DNA of 64,000 bases from contig CP119309.1 of assembly GCA_029203145.1 (NCBI GenBank), forward strand, positions 2,629,001 through 2,693,000, in the 5' to 3' direction. The notes under the pieces were generated by a model, which saw only the letters and a program-made list of their open reading frames with translations, was not told the origin of the DNA and searched no databases. This DNA comes from Candidatus Brevundimonas phytovorans. Lineage in GTDB: Bacteria; Pseudomonadota; Alphaproteobacteria; Caulobacterales; Caulobacteraceae. This document shows, one piece after another, positions 36,213-45,269 of this stretch (position 1 is its first letter; each line of letters opens with the position of its first letter). The position numbers were made by a program, and so were the translations under genes.

Positions 36213-36358
36213 GCGCGTCGTCGCTTCCCGTATCTAATGAGCCCCCCCACCACGGAAGCGGTGTCAGGCATATTCTTGCGTGGGCGTCTCTTACACGCTA
36301 GCGCGACCTTCGCAACCGGCCCGGACGCTTCCGGGCGACACAGGACGTCGTCAAGTCG

Positions 36359-37081
36359 ATGAATCCCCTGATAATGATACCCGCTCGCATGGCGGCGACC
36401 CGTTTGCCCGACAAGCCCCTGGCCGATATCGGCGGCAAGCCGATGATCGTGCGGGCCTGGGAACAGGCCGCCCGGTCCGGCTTCCGCGTCGCCGTGGCGG
36501 CAGGCGATCCCGAGATCGTCGCGGCGGTCGAGGGGGCCGGCGGCCTGGCTGTCCTGACCGATCCCGACCTGCCCAGCGGCTCGGACCGCATCCGCGCGGC
36601 GGTCGAGGCTGTCGATCCTGACGGCGCCCACGACATCATCATCAACATTCAGGGCGACATGCCCTTCGCCTCGCCCGATCTGGCGCGCGCCTGCGCCGAT
36701 CTGCTGGGCCGCGAATCAGCCTGCGACATCGCGACCCTGGTGGCGACCGAGGCCGAGACGTCGGACCGCACCAACCCTGACGTGGTCAAGGCCGTCCTGG
36801 CCCTGCCGGAAGGCGAGACCAGCGGCCGCGCCCTCTATTTCACCCGTTCGACCCTCTATGGCGACGGCCCCATCTGGCGCCACGTCGGCATCTACGGCTA
36901 TCGCCGCGAGGCCCTGATGCGCTTTTGCGCCGCCCCGCCGTCGCCGCTGGAGAGGCGCGAAAAGTTGGAACAACTGCGGGCGCTTGAGATGGGGCTGCAG
37001 ATCTGGGCCTCGGTGATCGACGAAGCCCCGCTGTCAGTCGACAATCCGGCGGATCTGGAGGCGGCGCGGGCTCTGGCCTGA
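36359..37081 (+). CDS. kdsB: 3-deoxy-manno-octulosonate cytidylyltransferase
   Basis: Activates Kdo as CMP-Kdo for lipopolysaccharide core synthesis. The 240-residue protein begins MNPLIMIPARMAATRLPDKPLADI, the family N-terminus, with IINIQGDMPF (nucleotide binding) and a C-terminal SVDNPADLEAARAL. It leads a run with the IscU-like gene, yidD and thrS, all on the plus strand. Confidence 0.95.
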   Translation: MNPLIMIPARMAATRLPDKPLADIGGKPMIVRAWEQAARSGFRVAVAAGDPEIVAAVEGAGGLAVLTDPDLPSGSDRIRAAVEAVDPDGAHDIIINIQGDMPFASPDLARACADLLGRESACDIATLVATEAETSDRTNPDVVKAVLALPEGETSGRALYFTRSTLYGDGPIWRHVGIYGYRREALMRFCAAPPSPLERREKLEQLRALEMGLQIWASVIDEAPLSVDNPADLEAARALA

Positions 37082-37108
37082 CCGGCCTCAAACGCCTATC
37101 TTCACTCC

Positions 37109-37579
37109 ATGATCGACGACCTCTACAGCGCGCGCATCCTGTCGCTGGCGGCCAACCTGCCCCACAGCGGGCGGCTGGCCGCGCCGCAAGGGACGGCCGA
37201 GCGGGTGGCCAAGCTGTGCGGGTCCAAGGCCACGGTGGACGTGATCCTCGACGCTGAGGGCCGCATCAAGGAGTTCGCCCAGGCGGTGAAGGCCTGCGCC
37301 CTGGGTCAGGCGGCGGCGGGCGTGGTGGGCGAGAGCATCCTCGGCGCCTCGGCGTCGGAGATCCTTGAGGCCAGAGACGCCATGCTGGCCATGCTGAAAT
37401 CCGGCGGCGACGGCCCGGTCGGGCGCTTCGAAGGGCTGCGGGTGCTCAAGCAGGTCGCGGACTATCCGGCGCGCCACGCCTCGACCATGGTGGCGCTGGA
37501 GGCCACGCTGGACGCGGTCAATCAAGCGCTCGAAAAGCACCACAGCGATACGCGAACTCGTCTCGCCGGCGCGGCCTGA
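37109..37579 (+). CDS. IscU/NifU-like iron-sulfur scaffold with a lost third Cys
   Basis: A 156-residue protein of the iron-sulfur assembly scaffold family (NifU N-terminal domain). Two conserved cysteines are present: KLCGSK (about 37) and VKACALGQA (about 63). The third, expected in an RHAC-type context, is Ser here (RHAST, about 127-131). Without it the classic three-Cys cluster site is incomplete. It may work differently, or not as a scaffold. It lies between kdsB and yidD. Confidence 0.86.
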   Translation: MIDDLYSARILSLAANLPHSGRLAAPQGTAERVAKLCGSKATVDVILDAEGRIKEFAQAVKACALGQAAAGVVGESILGASASEILEARDAMLAMLKSGGDGPVGRFEGLRVLKQVADYPARHASTMVALEATLDAVNQALEKHHSDTRTRLAGAA

Positions 37580-37605
37580 GGCGCCGTCCGGTTGATCCCC
37601 CTGTC

Positions 37606-37908
37606 ATGAAGAGGGATAAGCACGGCGAACCCGAAACAGAGCCCCCGGCGAAGGGACAGATGTCTCTCTACGAACGCAGCGTCCGCGCGGCCCATCGGGG
37701 CTACAAGGTGACGCTGTCCCCCTTCTTCGGCCAGTCGTGCCGGTTTCTACCGACCTGTTCGGACTATGGGCGCGACGCCCTGCTCCAGCACGGTCCGGTT
37801 CGGGGGGGATGGCTCACCGTGCGCCGTCTCTGTAAATGCCATCCCTTCGGCGGTTCGGGCTATGATCCCGTGCCGCCCGCCAAGATCGAAAAAGAACGAC
37901 CGTCATGA
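37606..37908 (+). CDS. yidD: Membrane protein insertion efficiency factor YidD
   Basis: A 100-residue, amphipathic cytoplasmic-face protein that assists YidC-dependent insertion. It has the YidD pattern: [27 protein letters not shown] (in part), then [17 protein letters not shown]. It overlaps thrS by four bases (ATGA), so the two are translationally linked. Normally it is found near yidC/rnpA; here it is with thrS, as in other Caulobacterales. Confidence 0.95.
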   Translation: MKRDKHGEPETEPPAKGQMSLYERSVRAAHRGYKVTLSPFFGQSCRFLPTCSDYGRDALLQHGPVRGGWLTVRRLCKCHPFGGSGYDPVPPAKIEKERPS

Positions 37909-39845
37909 TCGAACTGAAATTCCCCGACGGCGCCGTGCGTCAGTATCCGGCCGGCTCGACGGGTCGCGACGTGGCTGCGGCCATCTCACCTTCGCTGGCC
38001 AAGAAGGCGGCCCTGGTCGTCTGGAACGGCGAGCAGCGCGACCTGGACCGCGTCATCGACGGCGACGGCGACTTCCGCCTGCTGATGCGCGACGATCCCG
38101 AGGCGCTGGAGACCATTCGTCACGACGCCGCCCACGTGCTGGCCCAGGCGGTGCAGGAGTTGTTCCCCGGCACCCAGGTCACGATCGGCCCGGCGATCGA
38201 GGACGGCTTCTATTACGACTTCGCCCGCGACGAGCCCTTCTCGACCGACGACTTCGCCAAGATCGAAAAGAAGATGGGCGAGATCATCGACCGGGGCGCT
38301 CCGCTGGAGCGTCAGGTCTGGGACCGCGACACGGCGATCAAGCATTTCGAGTCGGTGGGCGAGACCTACAAGGCCGAACTGATCCGCGACCTGCCGGGGA
38401 CGGAGACCATCACCGTCTACAAGCAGGGCGAATGGGCCGACCTGTGCCGGGGACCGCACTTCCCCACGACCAAGTTCGTCGGCAAGGCCTTCAAGCTGAC
38501 CAAGCTGGCCGGCGCCTACTGGCGCGGGGATTCCAGCCGCGCCCAGCTGCAGCGCATCTACGGCACCGCCTGGGCGACCAAGGAGGACCTGGACGCCTAT
38601 CTGCTGCGCATCGAAGAGGCCGAGAAGCGCGACCACCGCAAGCTGGGCCGCGCCATGGAGCTCTTCCATATGCAGGAAGAGGGCCGCGGCATGGTCTTCT
38701 GGCACCCCAAGGGCTGGGTCCTGTGGCGCGTGCTGGAGGCCTATATGCGCCGCCGCCTGGACGCCTCGGGCTATGTCGAGGTCAAGACGCCCCAGGTTCT
38801 GGACCGCAAGTTCTGGGAGGCCTCGGGCCACTGGGAGAAGTACCGCCCCAACATGTTCGTCTGCGAGACGGTGGAGGGCGAGACCCTTTCGCTCAAGCCG
38901 ATGAACTGCCCCGGTCACGTGCAGATCTTCGATCAGGGCCAGCGCTCCTATCGTGAACTGCCGCTGCGCATGGCCGAGTTCGGCGCCTGCCACCGTTATG
39001 AGCCGTCCGGTTCGCTGCACGGCCTGATGCGCGTGCGCGGCTTCACCCAGGACGACGCCCACATCTTCTGCCGCGAAGACCAGATCGTCGACGAGACGGC
39101 CGAGTTCATCAAGCTGGCCCAGTCGGTCCACGCAGACCTCGGCATGGAGACGGCCTACATCAACCTGGCCACCCGTCCCGACGTCCGCGCCGGATCGGAC
39201 GAGTTCTGGGACAAGGCCGAGGCCCAGATGGCCGAAGCCGCTCGTCACGCCGGGGTCGATGTGGTGATCGCCGAGGGCGACGGCGCCTTCTACGCGCCCA
39301 AGCTGGACTTCATCGTCAAGGACGCCATCGGCCGCGAATGGACCTGCGGCACGATCCAGCTGGACTATGTCCTGCCTGACCGTCTGGACGCGACCTACAT
39401 CGCCGAGGACGGCCAGAAGCACCGCCCGGTCATGCTGCACCGCGCGATCCTGGGGTCGTTCGAGCGCTTCATCGGCATCATGATCGAGAACTACGCCGGG
39501 GCCTTCCCCCTGTGGCTGGCGCCGACCCAGGCCGTGGTGGCCACCATCACCTCGGACGCCGACGGCTATGCCGAGGAAGTCGTCGCCAAGTTCCGCGCCG
39601 CGGGCCTGCGCACCGAGATCGATCTGCGCAACGAGAAGATCAACTACAAGATCCGCGAACACTCGGTCGGCAAGGTGCCCGCCATCGCCGTCGTCGGCCG
39701 CAAGGAGGCCGAGGAGGGCAAGGTCGCCATTCGCCGCCTGGGCAGCCAGGCCCAGACCATCGTCACCGTCGAGGAGGCCATCGCCATCCTGACCGACGAG
39801 GCCCTGGCCCCGGACCTGAAACGTCTCCGCGACGGTCACGCCTGA
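37905..39845 (+). CDS. thrS: Threonyl-tRNA synthetase
   Basis: Charges tRNA-Thr. The 646-residue protein has all domains in order: TGS (about 1-60), the editing SAD domain ([11 protein letters not shown] with HxxxH), class II core motifs (motif 2 region [18 protein letters not shown]; motif 3 [16 protein letters not shown]), zinc ligands in the core and the anticodon-binding C-terminus (about 545-640). It starts in the yidD stop codon and ends at a strong terminator. Confidence 0.98.
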   Translation: MIELKFPDGAVRQYPAGSTGRDVAAAISPSLAKKAALVVWNGEQRDLDRVIDGDGDFRLLMRDDPEALETIRHDAAHVLAQAVQELFPGTQVTIGPAIEDGFYYDFARDEPFSTDDFAKIEKKMGEIIDRGAPLERQVWDRDTAIKHFESVGETYKAELIRDLPGTETITVYKQGEWADLCRGPHFPTTKFVGKAFKLTKLAGAYWRGDSSRAQLQRIYGTAWATKEDLDAYLLRIEEAEKRDHRKLGRAMELFHMQEEGRGMVFWHPKGWVLWRVLEAYMRRRLDASGYVEVKTPQVLDRKFWEASGHWEKYRPNMFVCETVEGETLSLKPMNCPGHVQIFDQGQRSYRELPLRMAEFGACHRYEPSGSLHGLMRVRGFTQDDAHIFCREDQIVDETAEFIKLAQSVHADLGMETAYINLATRPDVRAGSDEFWDKAEAQMAEAARHAGVDVVIAEGDGAFYAPKLDFIVKDAIGREWTCGTIQLDYVLPDRLDATYIAEDGQKHRPVMLHRAILGSFERFIGIMIENYAGAFPLWLAPTQAVVATITSDADGYAEEVVAKFRAAGLRTEIDLRNEKINYKIREHSVGKVPAIAVVGRKEAEEGKVAIRRLGSQAQTIVTVEEAIAILTDEALAPDLKRLRDGHA

Positions 39846-39852
39846 ACATGAG

Positions 39853-39887
39853 AACGCCCCGGTCGAAAGACCGGGGCGTTTTTCTTT
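39853..39887 (+). terminator. Rho-independent terminator of thrS
   Basis: AACGCCCCGGTC-GAAA-GACCGGGGCGTT followed by TTTCTTT: a perfect 12-bp stem with GAAA tetraloop and a U-tract, 8 bases after the stop. Confidence 0.92.
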
Positions 39888-39900
39888 GGGATCAATGTAT

Positions 39901-40032
39901 CCGCTCATCCCCGCGGAGGCGGGGACCCAGTGCTTTGGCTCCGAGCGTTTCCGTCACCGATAATCACAGAGCCTACCCAGACCGCGGCGTGTGAAGCTCT
40001 TACTGGGTCCCCGCCTCCGCGGGGATGAGCGG
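39901..40032. repeat. Intergenic palindromic repeat, family C (GGGGACCCAGT type)
   Basis: Arm 1 at 39901-39931 begins CCGCTCATCCCCGCGGAGGC and ends GGGGACCCAGT. Arm 2 at 40002-40032 is its exact 31-base reverse complement. The loop of about 70 bases is unremarkable. It lies between convergent thrS and the SDR gene. Confidence 0.9.
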
Positions 40033-40040
40033 AGTTTAAG

Positions 40041-40835
40041 TCACTGCGCCGTCATGCCCCCATCGATCTTGAATTCGGCGCCGGTGACGAACTTGGACTC
40101 GTCCGAGGCTAGATACAGGACGCAGTAAGCCACGTCGTCGGGCTCGCCGATGCGTTTCAGCGGGATGCCGCGCGCCAGCTTTTCGTGCGCGGTCGTCTCG
40201 TCGCCGCCGGCCATGGCGACGAAGGGATCAAGGATCGGCGTCTTGATGAAGACCGGGTGGACCGAGTTGGCGCGCACGTTCCAGCCCGCCTTGGCGCACT
40301 CCAACGCCACCGTCTTGGTGTAGAGCCAGACCGCCGCCTTGGTGGCGTTATAGGCGCCCATGCCCGGCGCCGCCGCCAGTCCCGCGATCGACGAGATGTT
40401 GACGATGGAGCCCGCGCCGGAGGCCCGCAGGTGCGGCATGGCGTGCTTGCAGCCCAGCATGACGGACTCGACGTTGACCGCCTGAACCTGACGCCAGTTC
40501 TCCAGCGTGTCCTGCTCGGCCCAGACCAGTTTGCCGCCGATGCCGGCGTTGTTCACCAGGATGGACAGGCCGCCCATGTCCGCGGCGGCGGCGGCGACTA
40601 CGCGGACCCAGTCGTCCTCGCGCGTCACGTCATGCTCATAGGCGAAGGCCGCGCCCGGATGCTCGGCGTTGATGCTCTCAGCCAGAGCCCGCGCCCCGTT
40701 CAAGTCGCGGTCGGAGACGGCGACCCGCGCCCCCTCGCGCACCAGCATCCGCGCCATGGCTTGACCCAGACCACCCGCCGCCCCGGTGATGAGGGCGGCC
40801 TTGCCGGCGACGCGCCCAGAATGCGGGGCGCTCAT
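40041..40835 (-). CDS. SDR-family NAD(P)-dependent oxidoreductase
   Basis: A 264-residue Rossmann enzyme: cofactor loop [14 protein letters not shown], catalytic Ser in NISSIAG and Tyr-Lys in YNATK, and the C-terminal [17 protein letters not shown] after beta-2 suggests NAD preference. The substrate is unknown; the architecture is that of classical SDRs acting on hydroxysteroids or sugar alcohols. Its ATG overlaps the phhB stop by four bases. Confidence 0.92.
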   Translation of the reverse strand: MSAPHSGRVAGKAALITGAAGGLGQAMARMLVREGARVAVSDRDLNGARALAESINAEHPGAAFAYEHDVTREDDWVRVVAAAAADMGGLSILVNNAGIGGKLVWAEQDTLENWRQVQAVNVESVMLGCKHAMPHLRASGAGSIVNISSIAGLAAAPGMGAYNATKAAVWLYTKTVALECAKAGWNVRANSVHPVFIKTPILDPFVAMAGGDETTAHEKLARGIPLKRIGEPDDVAYCVLYLASDESKFVTGAEFKIDGGMTAQ

Positions 40836-41128
40836 CCCACCAGGCCCTTGACGGCGTCGTCGATGAAGCGGGCCATGGCGACATCCTTCTCGGTCACGCC
40901 GCCCGCGTCATGGGTGGTCAGCAGCACCTCGACGCGGTTGTAGACGTTCGACCATTCGGGATGGTGGTCCGCCTTGTCCGCCAGCAGGGCCACGCGGGTC
41001 ATGAAGCCGAAGGCGGCGTTGAAGTCCTTGAAGCGCAGGCTGCGCGCGATGGCCGGGCGGGGGTCGTCGGCGCGGCGCCAGTCAGGCAGACCTGCCAGAA
41101 CTTCGGTCACGTCGAGGGCGGCGGTCAT
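40832..41128 (-). CDS. phhB: Pterin-4a-carbinolamine dehydratase
   Basis: Recycles the 4a-carbinolamine formed by phenylalanine hydroxylase. The 98-residue protein has the active-site block [17 protein letters not shown] and [12 protein letters not shown] at 41128 has AAGGAG six bases upstream; an earlier ATG at 41149 lies in front of this ribosome-binding site. It is coupled to the SDR, and no phenylalanine hydroxylase gene is in this window. Confidence 0.94.
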   Translation of the reverse strand: MTAALDVTEVLAGLPDWRRADDPRPAIARSLRFKDFNAAFGFMTRVALLADKADHHPEWSNVYNRVEVLLTTHDAGGVTEKDVAMARFIDDAVKGLVG

Positions 41129-41208
41129 GAGCGTCTCCTTGATTTTCATCAGGCGTATCGCGCGCCCGAGGGGGCGACAAGCCGTGACGCTGCGTCAACG
41201 CGCTGACT

Positions 41209-41387
41209 TCTCCTCCCCCGCGTGCGGGGGAGGGGGACCGCGAAGCGGTGGAGGGGGCGGACGCAAGCACAACCTCAAACCCAATTTATCGCCCTCTCGT
41301 CGTCATGACCCGAAAACAAACGCTTGAACTTCGCCCCCTCCACCATGCTTCGCACGGTCCCCCTCCCCCGCTTCGCAGGGGAGGATC
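41209..41387. repeat. Intergenic palindromic repeat, family B
   Basis: Arm 1 (about 41209-41271) holds CTCCTCCCCCGC...GGGGGAGGGGGACC and GGTGGAGGGGGCGG. Arm 2 (about 41332-41387) is its reverse complement. The inner loop (about 60 bases) is different from the 35295 copy, while the arms are closely similar. It lies between phhB and ubiE, which diverge, so it is not a shared terminator here. Confidence 0.88.
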
Positions 41388-41457
41388 AGAAGGCTTTCAA
41401 AGGGCTGCGACGCTTCCCCGGATGACGCCGCGCGCATGAGGCGTTACACCCCCTGTC

Positions 41458-42240
41458 ATGACCCAGGCCGATCCCTCCTCCTCCTCCGGCAAGACCTCCT
41501 CCTTCGGCTTCCGCGACGTGGACGCCAGGGAAAAGGTCCAGATGGTGCGCGGCGTCTTCGATTCCGTCGCGTCCAACTATGACCTGATGAACGACCTGAT
41601 GAGCGCGGGCGTGCACCGCCTGTGGAAGGACGCCACGGCGGCCAAGCTGAACGCCCGGCCCGGCGAGGTCATCCTCGACATGGCCGGCGGCACCGGCGAC
41701 ATGGCGCGGCGCTATTCCAAGATGGCGCGCGCGGCCCAGCAGCGTCGCGGCGGCGAGGACGCCACCGTCATCGTCATGGACTACAACGCCGAGATGATCC
41801 TGAACGGCGTGGCCAAGGGCGGCGAGCCCGAGATGGCCTGGGGCGTCGGCGACGCCATGAACCTGCCCTTCCCCGACGATTGCCTGGACGCCTATTCGAT
41901 CAGCTTCGGCATCCGCAACGTGTCGGACGTGGCGGGCGCGCTGAAGGAGGCGCGGCGCGCGCTGAAACCGGGCGGCCGCTTCATCTGCCTGGAGTTCTCC
42001 CGGCCCACCACCGAGGCTCTGCGCAAGGCCTATGACGCCTGGTCCTTCCACGCCATTCCGCGCATCGGCGAATGGGTCGCCAAGGATCGCGACAGCTATC
42101 AGTATCTGGTTGAGAGCATCCGTCGCTTCCCCGATCAGGCGACCTTCAAGCGGATGATCGAGGACGCCGGTTTCAGCCGCGTCAGCGTCACCAACCTGTC
42201 GGGCGGGATCGCCGCCATCCACCACGGGTGGGCGATCTGA
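41458..42240 (+). CDS. ubiE: Ubiquinone/menaquinone C-methyltransferase UbiE
   Basis: SAM-dependent methyltransferase of quinone synthesis. The 260-residue protein starts with a Ser-rich stretch and then shows [25 protein letters not shown], the SAM-binding [10 protein letters not shown], and [30 protein letters not shown] (each in part). The family's FGIRN block is intact. It overlaps the ubiB start by 13 bases. Confidence 0.97.
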   Translation: MTQADPSSSSGKTSSFGFRDVDAREKVQMVRGVFDSVASNYDLMNDLMSAGVHRLWKDATAAKLNARPGEVILDMAGGTGDMARRYSKMARAAQQRRGGEDATVIVMDYNAEMILNGVAKGGEPEMAWGVGDAMNLPFPDDCLDAYSISFGIRNVSDVAGALKEARRALKPGGRFICLEFSRPTTEALRKAYDAWSFHAIPRIGEWVAKDRDSYQYLVESIRRFPDQATFKRMIEDAGFSRVSVTNLSGGIAAIHHGWAI

Positions 42241-43811
42241 GCCGGCTGTCCGTCAAGACCCCGCCGCCCGCGCCGACGCCGGAGCCCGTCCGCGACCCGC
42301 TGGGCGCCGCCTTTCGCCTGATCGGCTGGGGCTGGGTGCTGGCGCGTCACGACGCCCTGATCCCGCGCGAGGTCAATCCGCTGCTGCCCGCCTGGACCCG
42401 CCCGTTCGCGCGGCTGGTGCAGATGACGGCCAGCCGCAAGCACCGCGCCGGTCGCCCCGGCCAGCGCGTGGGGCAAGCCTTCGAGCATCTCGGCCCCGTG
42501 GCCATCAAGCTGGGTCAGGTTCTGGCCACCCGCGCCGACATCTTCGGCATCCAGTTCGCCCAGGACCTGGGTCGGCTGAAGGACAAACTGCCGCCCTTCC
42601 CACTGGACGAAGCCCGCGCCGAGATCGAGCGCTCGCTGGGCCGTCCGGTCGAGAGCCTGTTCCGCGATCTGGGCCAGCCGGTCGCCGCCGCCTCCCTTGC
42701 GCAGGCGCATCCGGCCTGGCTGGCGGACGGTCGCAAGGTGGCGGTCAAGGTGCTGCGGCCCGGCGTCGAGCGCCGCGTCGCGCGCGGACTGGATTCCATG
42801 CGTCTGGGCGCCAAGCTGGTGCAGAAGTTCGTGGAACCCGCGCGGCGGCTGGAGCCCCAGGCCTTTGTCGAGATCATCGCCCGCGCCCTGTCGCTGGAGC
42901 TGGACATGCGGCTGGAGGCCGCCGCCGCCTCCGAACTGGCCGAGGTCATGGCCAAGGACGGCTATATGTCGGCCCCCGCCATCGTCTGGGACGGGGTGGG
43001 CAAGCGGGTGCTGACGCTGGAGTGGGCCCCCGGCCTGCCGATGACCGATCCGGCGCTGGAGGCCCTGCCCGGACTCGACAAGGACGCCCTGGCCGACAAG
43101 GTGGTGCGCGCCTTCCTGATCCAGGCCCTGGACCACGGCGTCTTCCACGCCGACCTGCACGAGGGCAATCTCTTCGCCGACGCCCCGGACAAGGTGACGG
43201 CCATCGACTTCGGCATCGTCGGGCGGTTGGGACCCGCGGAGCGCCGCTACCTGGCCGAGATCCTGTGGGGCTTCATCAGCCGCGACTATGACCGCATCAG
43301 CCGGGTCCACTTCGAGGCCGGTTATGTGCCGCCGCACCACTCGGTCGACACCTTCGCCCAGGCCCTGCGCGCCGTCGGCGAGCCGGTGATCGGGCGTCAG
43401 GCCAGCCAGGTGTCGATGGGGCGCCTGCTGGGCCAGTTGTTCGAGATCACCGCCCTGTTCGACATGCACCTGAGGCCGGAACTGGTGCTGCTGCAAAAGA
43501 CCATGGTCTCGGTCGAGGGCGTGGCGCGGCGTCTCAATCCCGACCACGACCTGTGGGAGGCGGCCAAGCCCGTGGTCGAGCGCTGGATCAAGCGCGAACT
43601 GGGGCCTCAAGCGCAGATCCGTGAGACGGTGGAAGAGGCTCTCGCCACGCTGAAGGCTTTGTCGCACCTGGCGCAGAACCCGCCGCAATCTCAGACGTTA
43701 GTGATCGAGAAGGCCGGAACCCGGGCCTGGGTGGTCGCCGCCGTCACCGTCGCCGTCTGTGCGTCGGTCGCCGCCTTGGTCCTGACACTCTGGCCGATGA
43801 TCGTCGCCTGA
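42228..43811 (+). CDS. ubiB: UbiB family atypical kinase/ATPase
   Basis: Needed for ubiquinone synthesis, probably by ATP-driven extraction of lipid intermediates. The 527-residue protein has the family KxGQ motif ([16 protein letters not shown]), the Ala-rich loop ([11 protein letters not shown]), catalytic [11 protein letters not shown] and AIDFGIVG (metal-binding Asp), and two hydrophobic segments at the end (about 495-525). GTG start at 42228 within ubiE. The canonical C-terminal membrane pair is present. Confidence 0.96.
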   Translation: MGDLSRLSVKTPPPAPTPEPVRDPLGAAFRLIGWGWVLARHDALIPREVNPLLPAWTRPFARLVQMTASRKHRAGRPGQRVGQAFEHLGPVAIKLGQVLATRADIFGIQFAQDLGRLKDKLPPFPLDEARAEIERSLGRPVESLFRDLGQPVAAASLAQAHPAWLADGRKVAVKVLRPGVERRVARGLDSMRLGAKLVQKFVEPARRLEPQAFVEIIARALSLELDMRLEAAAASELAEVMAKDGYMSAPAIVWDGVGKRVLTLEWAPGLPMTDPALEALPGLDKDALADKVVRAFLIQALDHGVFHADLHEGNLFADAPDKVTAIDFGIVGRLGPAERRYLAEILWGFISRDYDRISRVHFEAGYVPPHHSVDTFAQALRAVGEPVIGRQASQVSMGRLLGQLFEITALFDMHLRPELVLLQKTMVSVEGVARRLNPDHDLWEAAKPVVERWIKRELGPQAQIRETVEEALATLKALSHLAQNPPQSQTLVIEKAGTRAWVVAAVTVAVCASVAALVLTLWPMIVA

Positions 43812-43834
43812 CGTTTCTTCGGAGCCCGCCGCCT

Positions 43835-44320
43835 ATGAAGACCTCGATCCTCGCCGCCATGCTGGGCGCCAGCCTTCTGGCCATGCCCGTCGCGGCGCAG
43901 ACGGCGACAACGCCTCCCGGACCGACTGCCGGGGCCGCGGCGACTCTGCCCGACGCCTTTGGCCAACCGGCCCCGACGGCGGCGCCCCTCGCGGCTGCTC
44001 CGGCCGCTCCTGTTGCGGAAGCCCCGGACATCGCCCGCTCCGAACAGGCCCTGCGCGCCGCCATCGCCTCCTTCCAGTCCGGGAATGTCGACTACTCCGT
44101 CTTCAGCGACGACCTGGCGGTGCAGATTCGCGAGCAGGCCGGCAACGTCACCCCCTTGGTGCAACAGTTCGGCGCCCTGAAATCCATCAACCATGTCGGC
44201 CAGCAGGACGGCGCCGACCTGTTCCGGGTGGTGTTCGAGAAACAGACCACCGACTGGGTCATCGCCTTCGACGAGGACAATCAGATCGCGGCCCTGCTGT
44301 TCCGTCCAGCCCGAGACTGA
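43835..44320 (+). CDS. Secreted protein of unknown function
   Basis: A 161-residue protein with a signal peptide (cleavage near AAQTA), a Pro/Ala-rich linker (about 22-70), and a compact C-terminal domain (SEQALRAAIASFQSGNVDYSVFSDDLAVQIREQ, in part, then RVVFEKQTTDWVIAFDEDNQIAALLF) with a small alpha/beta pattern like NTF2-type or DUF3887-type domains. Family unclear. It follows ubiB by 23 bases and could be co-transcribed. Confidence 0.78.
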   Translation: MKTSILAAMLGASLLAMPVAAQTATTPPGPTAGAAATLPDAFGQPAPTAAPLAAAPAAPVAEAPDIARSEQALRAAIASFQSGNVDYSVFSDDLAVQIREQAGNVTPLVQQFGALKSINHVGQQDGADLFRVVFEKQTTDWVIAFDEDNQIAALLFRPARD

Positions 44321-44328
44321 GGCCCCGA

Positions 44329-44730
44329 CTAATCCAGCGACGGCTTGCCGCGCCCGCTCTTGATCGTCGAGCGGGTAGACTTGCCCTTCAGCCGTCGCTC
44401 CTTGGACGCGCGCGTGGGCCGCGTCGGCACGCGATAGACCGGCTTGATCGAGGCCTCGGCCACCATCTCGTCCAGCCGGGCGACGGCGTCGGCCTTGTTG
44501 CGTTCCTGGGTGCGGAAACGGACGGCGGTGATGACGATCACCCCGTCCAGCGTCAGGCGACTGCCCGCCAGCTTCATCAGCCGCGCCTTGACCGGCTCGG
44601 TCAGGCTGGGCGAGTTCTTGACGTCGAACCGCATCTGCACGGCGGTCGAGACCTTGTTGACGTTCTGCCCGCCCGGCCCGCCGGAGCGGAAGAAGCGGAA
44701 CTCCAGCTCGTCCTCGGGAATGCGGCTCAC
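44329..44730 (-). CDS. arfB: Alternative ribosome-rescue factor ArfB
   Basis: Peptidyl-tRNA hydrolase that rescues stalled ribosomes. From GTG at 44730 the 133-residue protein has RSGGPGGQNVNK, the catalytic GGQ at about 20-22, and the basic C-terminal tail (KERRLKGKSTRSTIKSGRGK) that enters the empty mRNA channel. The GTG overlaps the yaiI stop codon (GTGA). The open frame runs further upstream through yaiI in another frame and is not coding. Confidence 0.94.
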   Translation of the reverse strand: MSRIPEDELEFRFFRSGGPGGQNVNKVSTAVQMRFDVKNSPSLTEPVKARLMKLAGSRLTLDGVIVITAVRFRTQERNKADAVARLDEMVAEASIKPVYRVPTRPTRASKERRLKGKSTRSTIKSGRGKPSLD

Positions 44731-45185
44731 GGACTGACTTTCCGTGCACGGACGACCGCCGTGTCCAGCGCCTGCAGGAAGCGCGACCGGTCGGCGTTGG
44801 AGAAGGGCGGCGGGCCGCTGGTCGCCACGCCCATGGAGCGCAGATGCTCGCCCACCATGCGTCCGGCCAGGGCCGAGCCGATGGAATCGGGGGTGAAGGG
44901 CTGGCCGTTCGCCTTCAGCGCCTGGGCGCCGGATTTCAGGCAGCGGTCGGCCAGGGGAATGTCGGCGGTGATGACGATGTCGCCGGTCGCGGCGCGCTCG
45001 GCGATCCAGTCGTCGGCCACGTCCGGTCCGGCGTCGACCACCACCTGTTCGATCAGCGGTTCGCGCGGGACATTGATCCAGGCGTTCGACACCACAAAGA
45101 CCTTGAGGCCGTAGCGGCGGCCTACGCGATAGATCTCTTCCTTTACGGGGCAGGCGTCGGCGTCGATGTAGAGGGTGGTGGGCAT
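44727..45185 (-). CDS. yaiI: YaiI/YqxD family protein (DUF188)
   Basis: A 152-residue protein with the PIN-like YaiI pattern: IDADACPVKEEIYRVG (Asp cluster), DDWIAERA, GDIVITADIPLADRCL (acidic active-site-like residues) and GPPPFSNADRSRFLQALD. The fold is nuclease-like, and the role is unproven. It is coupled to arfB, so a link to RNA or ribosome quality control is an inference. Confidence 0.93.
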   Translation of the reverse strand: MPTTLYIDADACPVKEEIYRVGRRYGLKVFVVSNAWINVPREPLIEQVVVDAGPDVADDWIAERAATGDIVITADIPLADRCLKSGAQALKANGQPFTPDSIGSALAGRMVGEHLRSMGVATSGPPPFSNADRSRFLQALDTAVVRARKVSP

Positions 45186-45216
45186 GGCGCCCTTCTATCC
45201 GGCCTTTGGCGCATAC

Positions 45217-45249
45217 GAAAAGGGCGCCGGTCCTGCGACCGACGCCCTC
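45217..45249 (-). terminator. Rho-independent terminator after the amidohydrolase operon
   Basis: Minus strand: AGGGCGTCGGTC-GCAG-GACCGGCGCCCT then TTTTC, a 12-bp stem with one mismatch (T-G) and a U-tract, 21 bases after the stop at 45270. Confidence 0.8.
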
Positions 45250-45269
45250 AACGTCATTCGAGCTGCGCC

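Noticed and set aside
41129..41149. Upstream ATG of phhB
   Set aside because: It precedes the AAGGAG site that serves ATG 41128.
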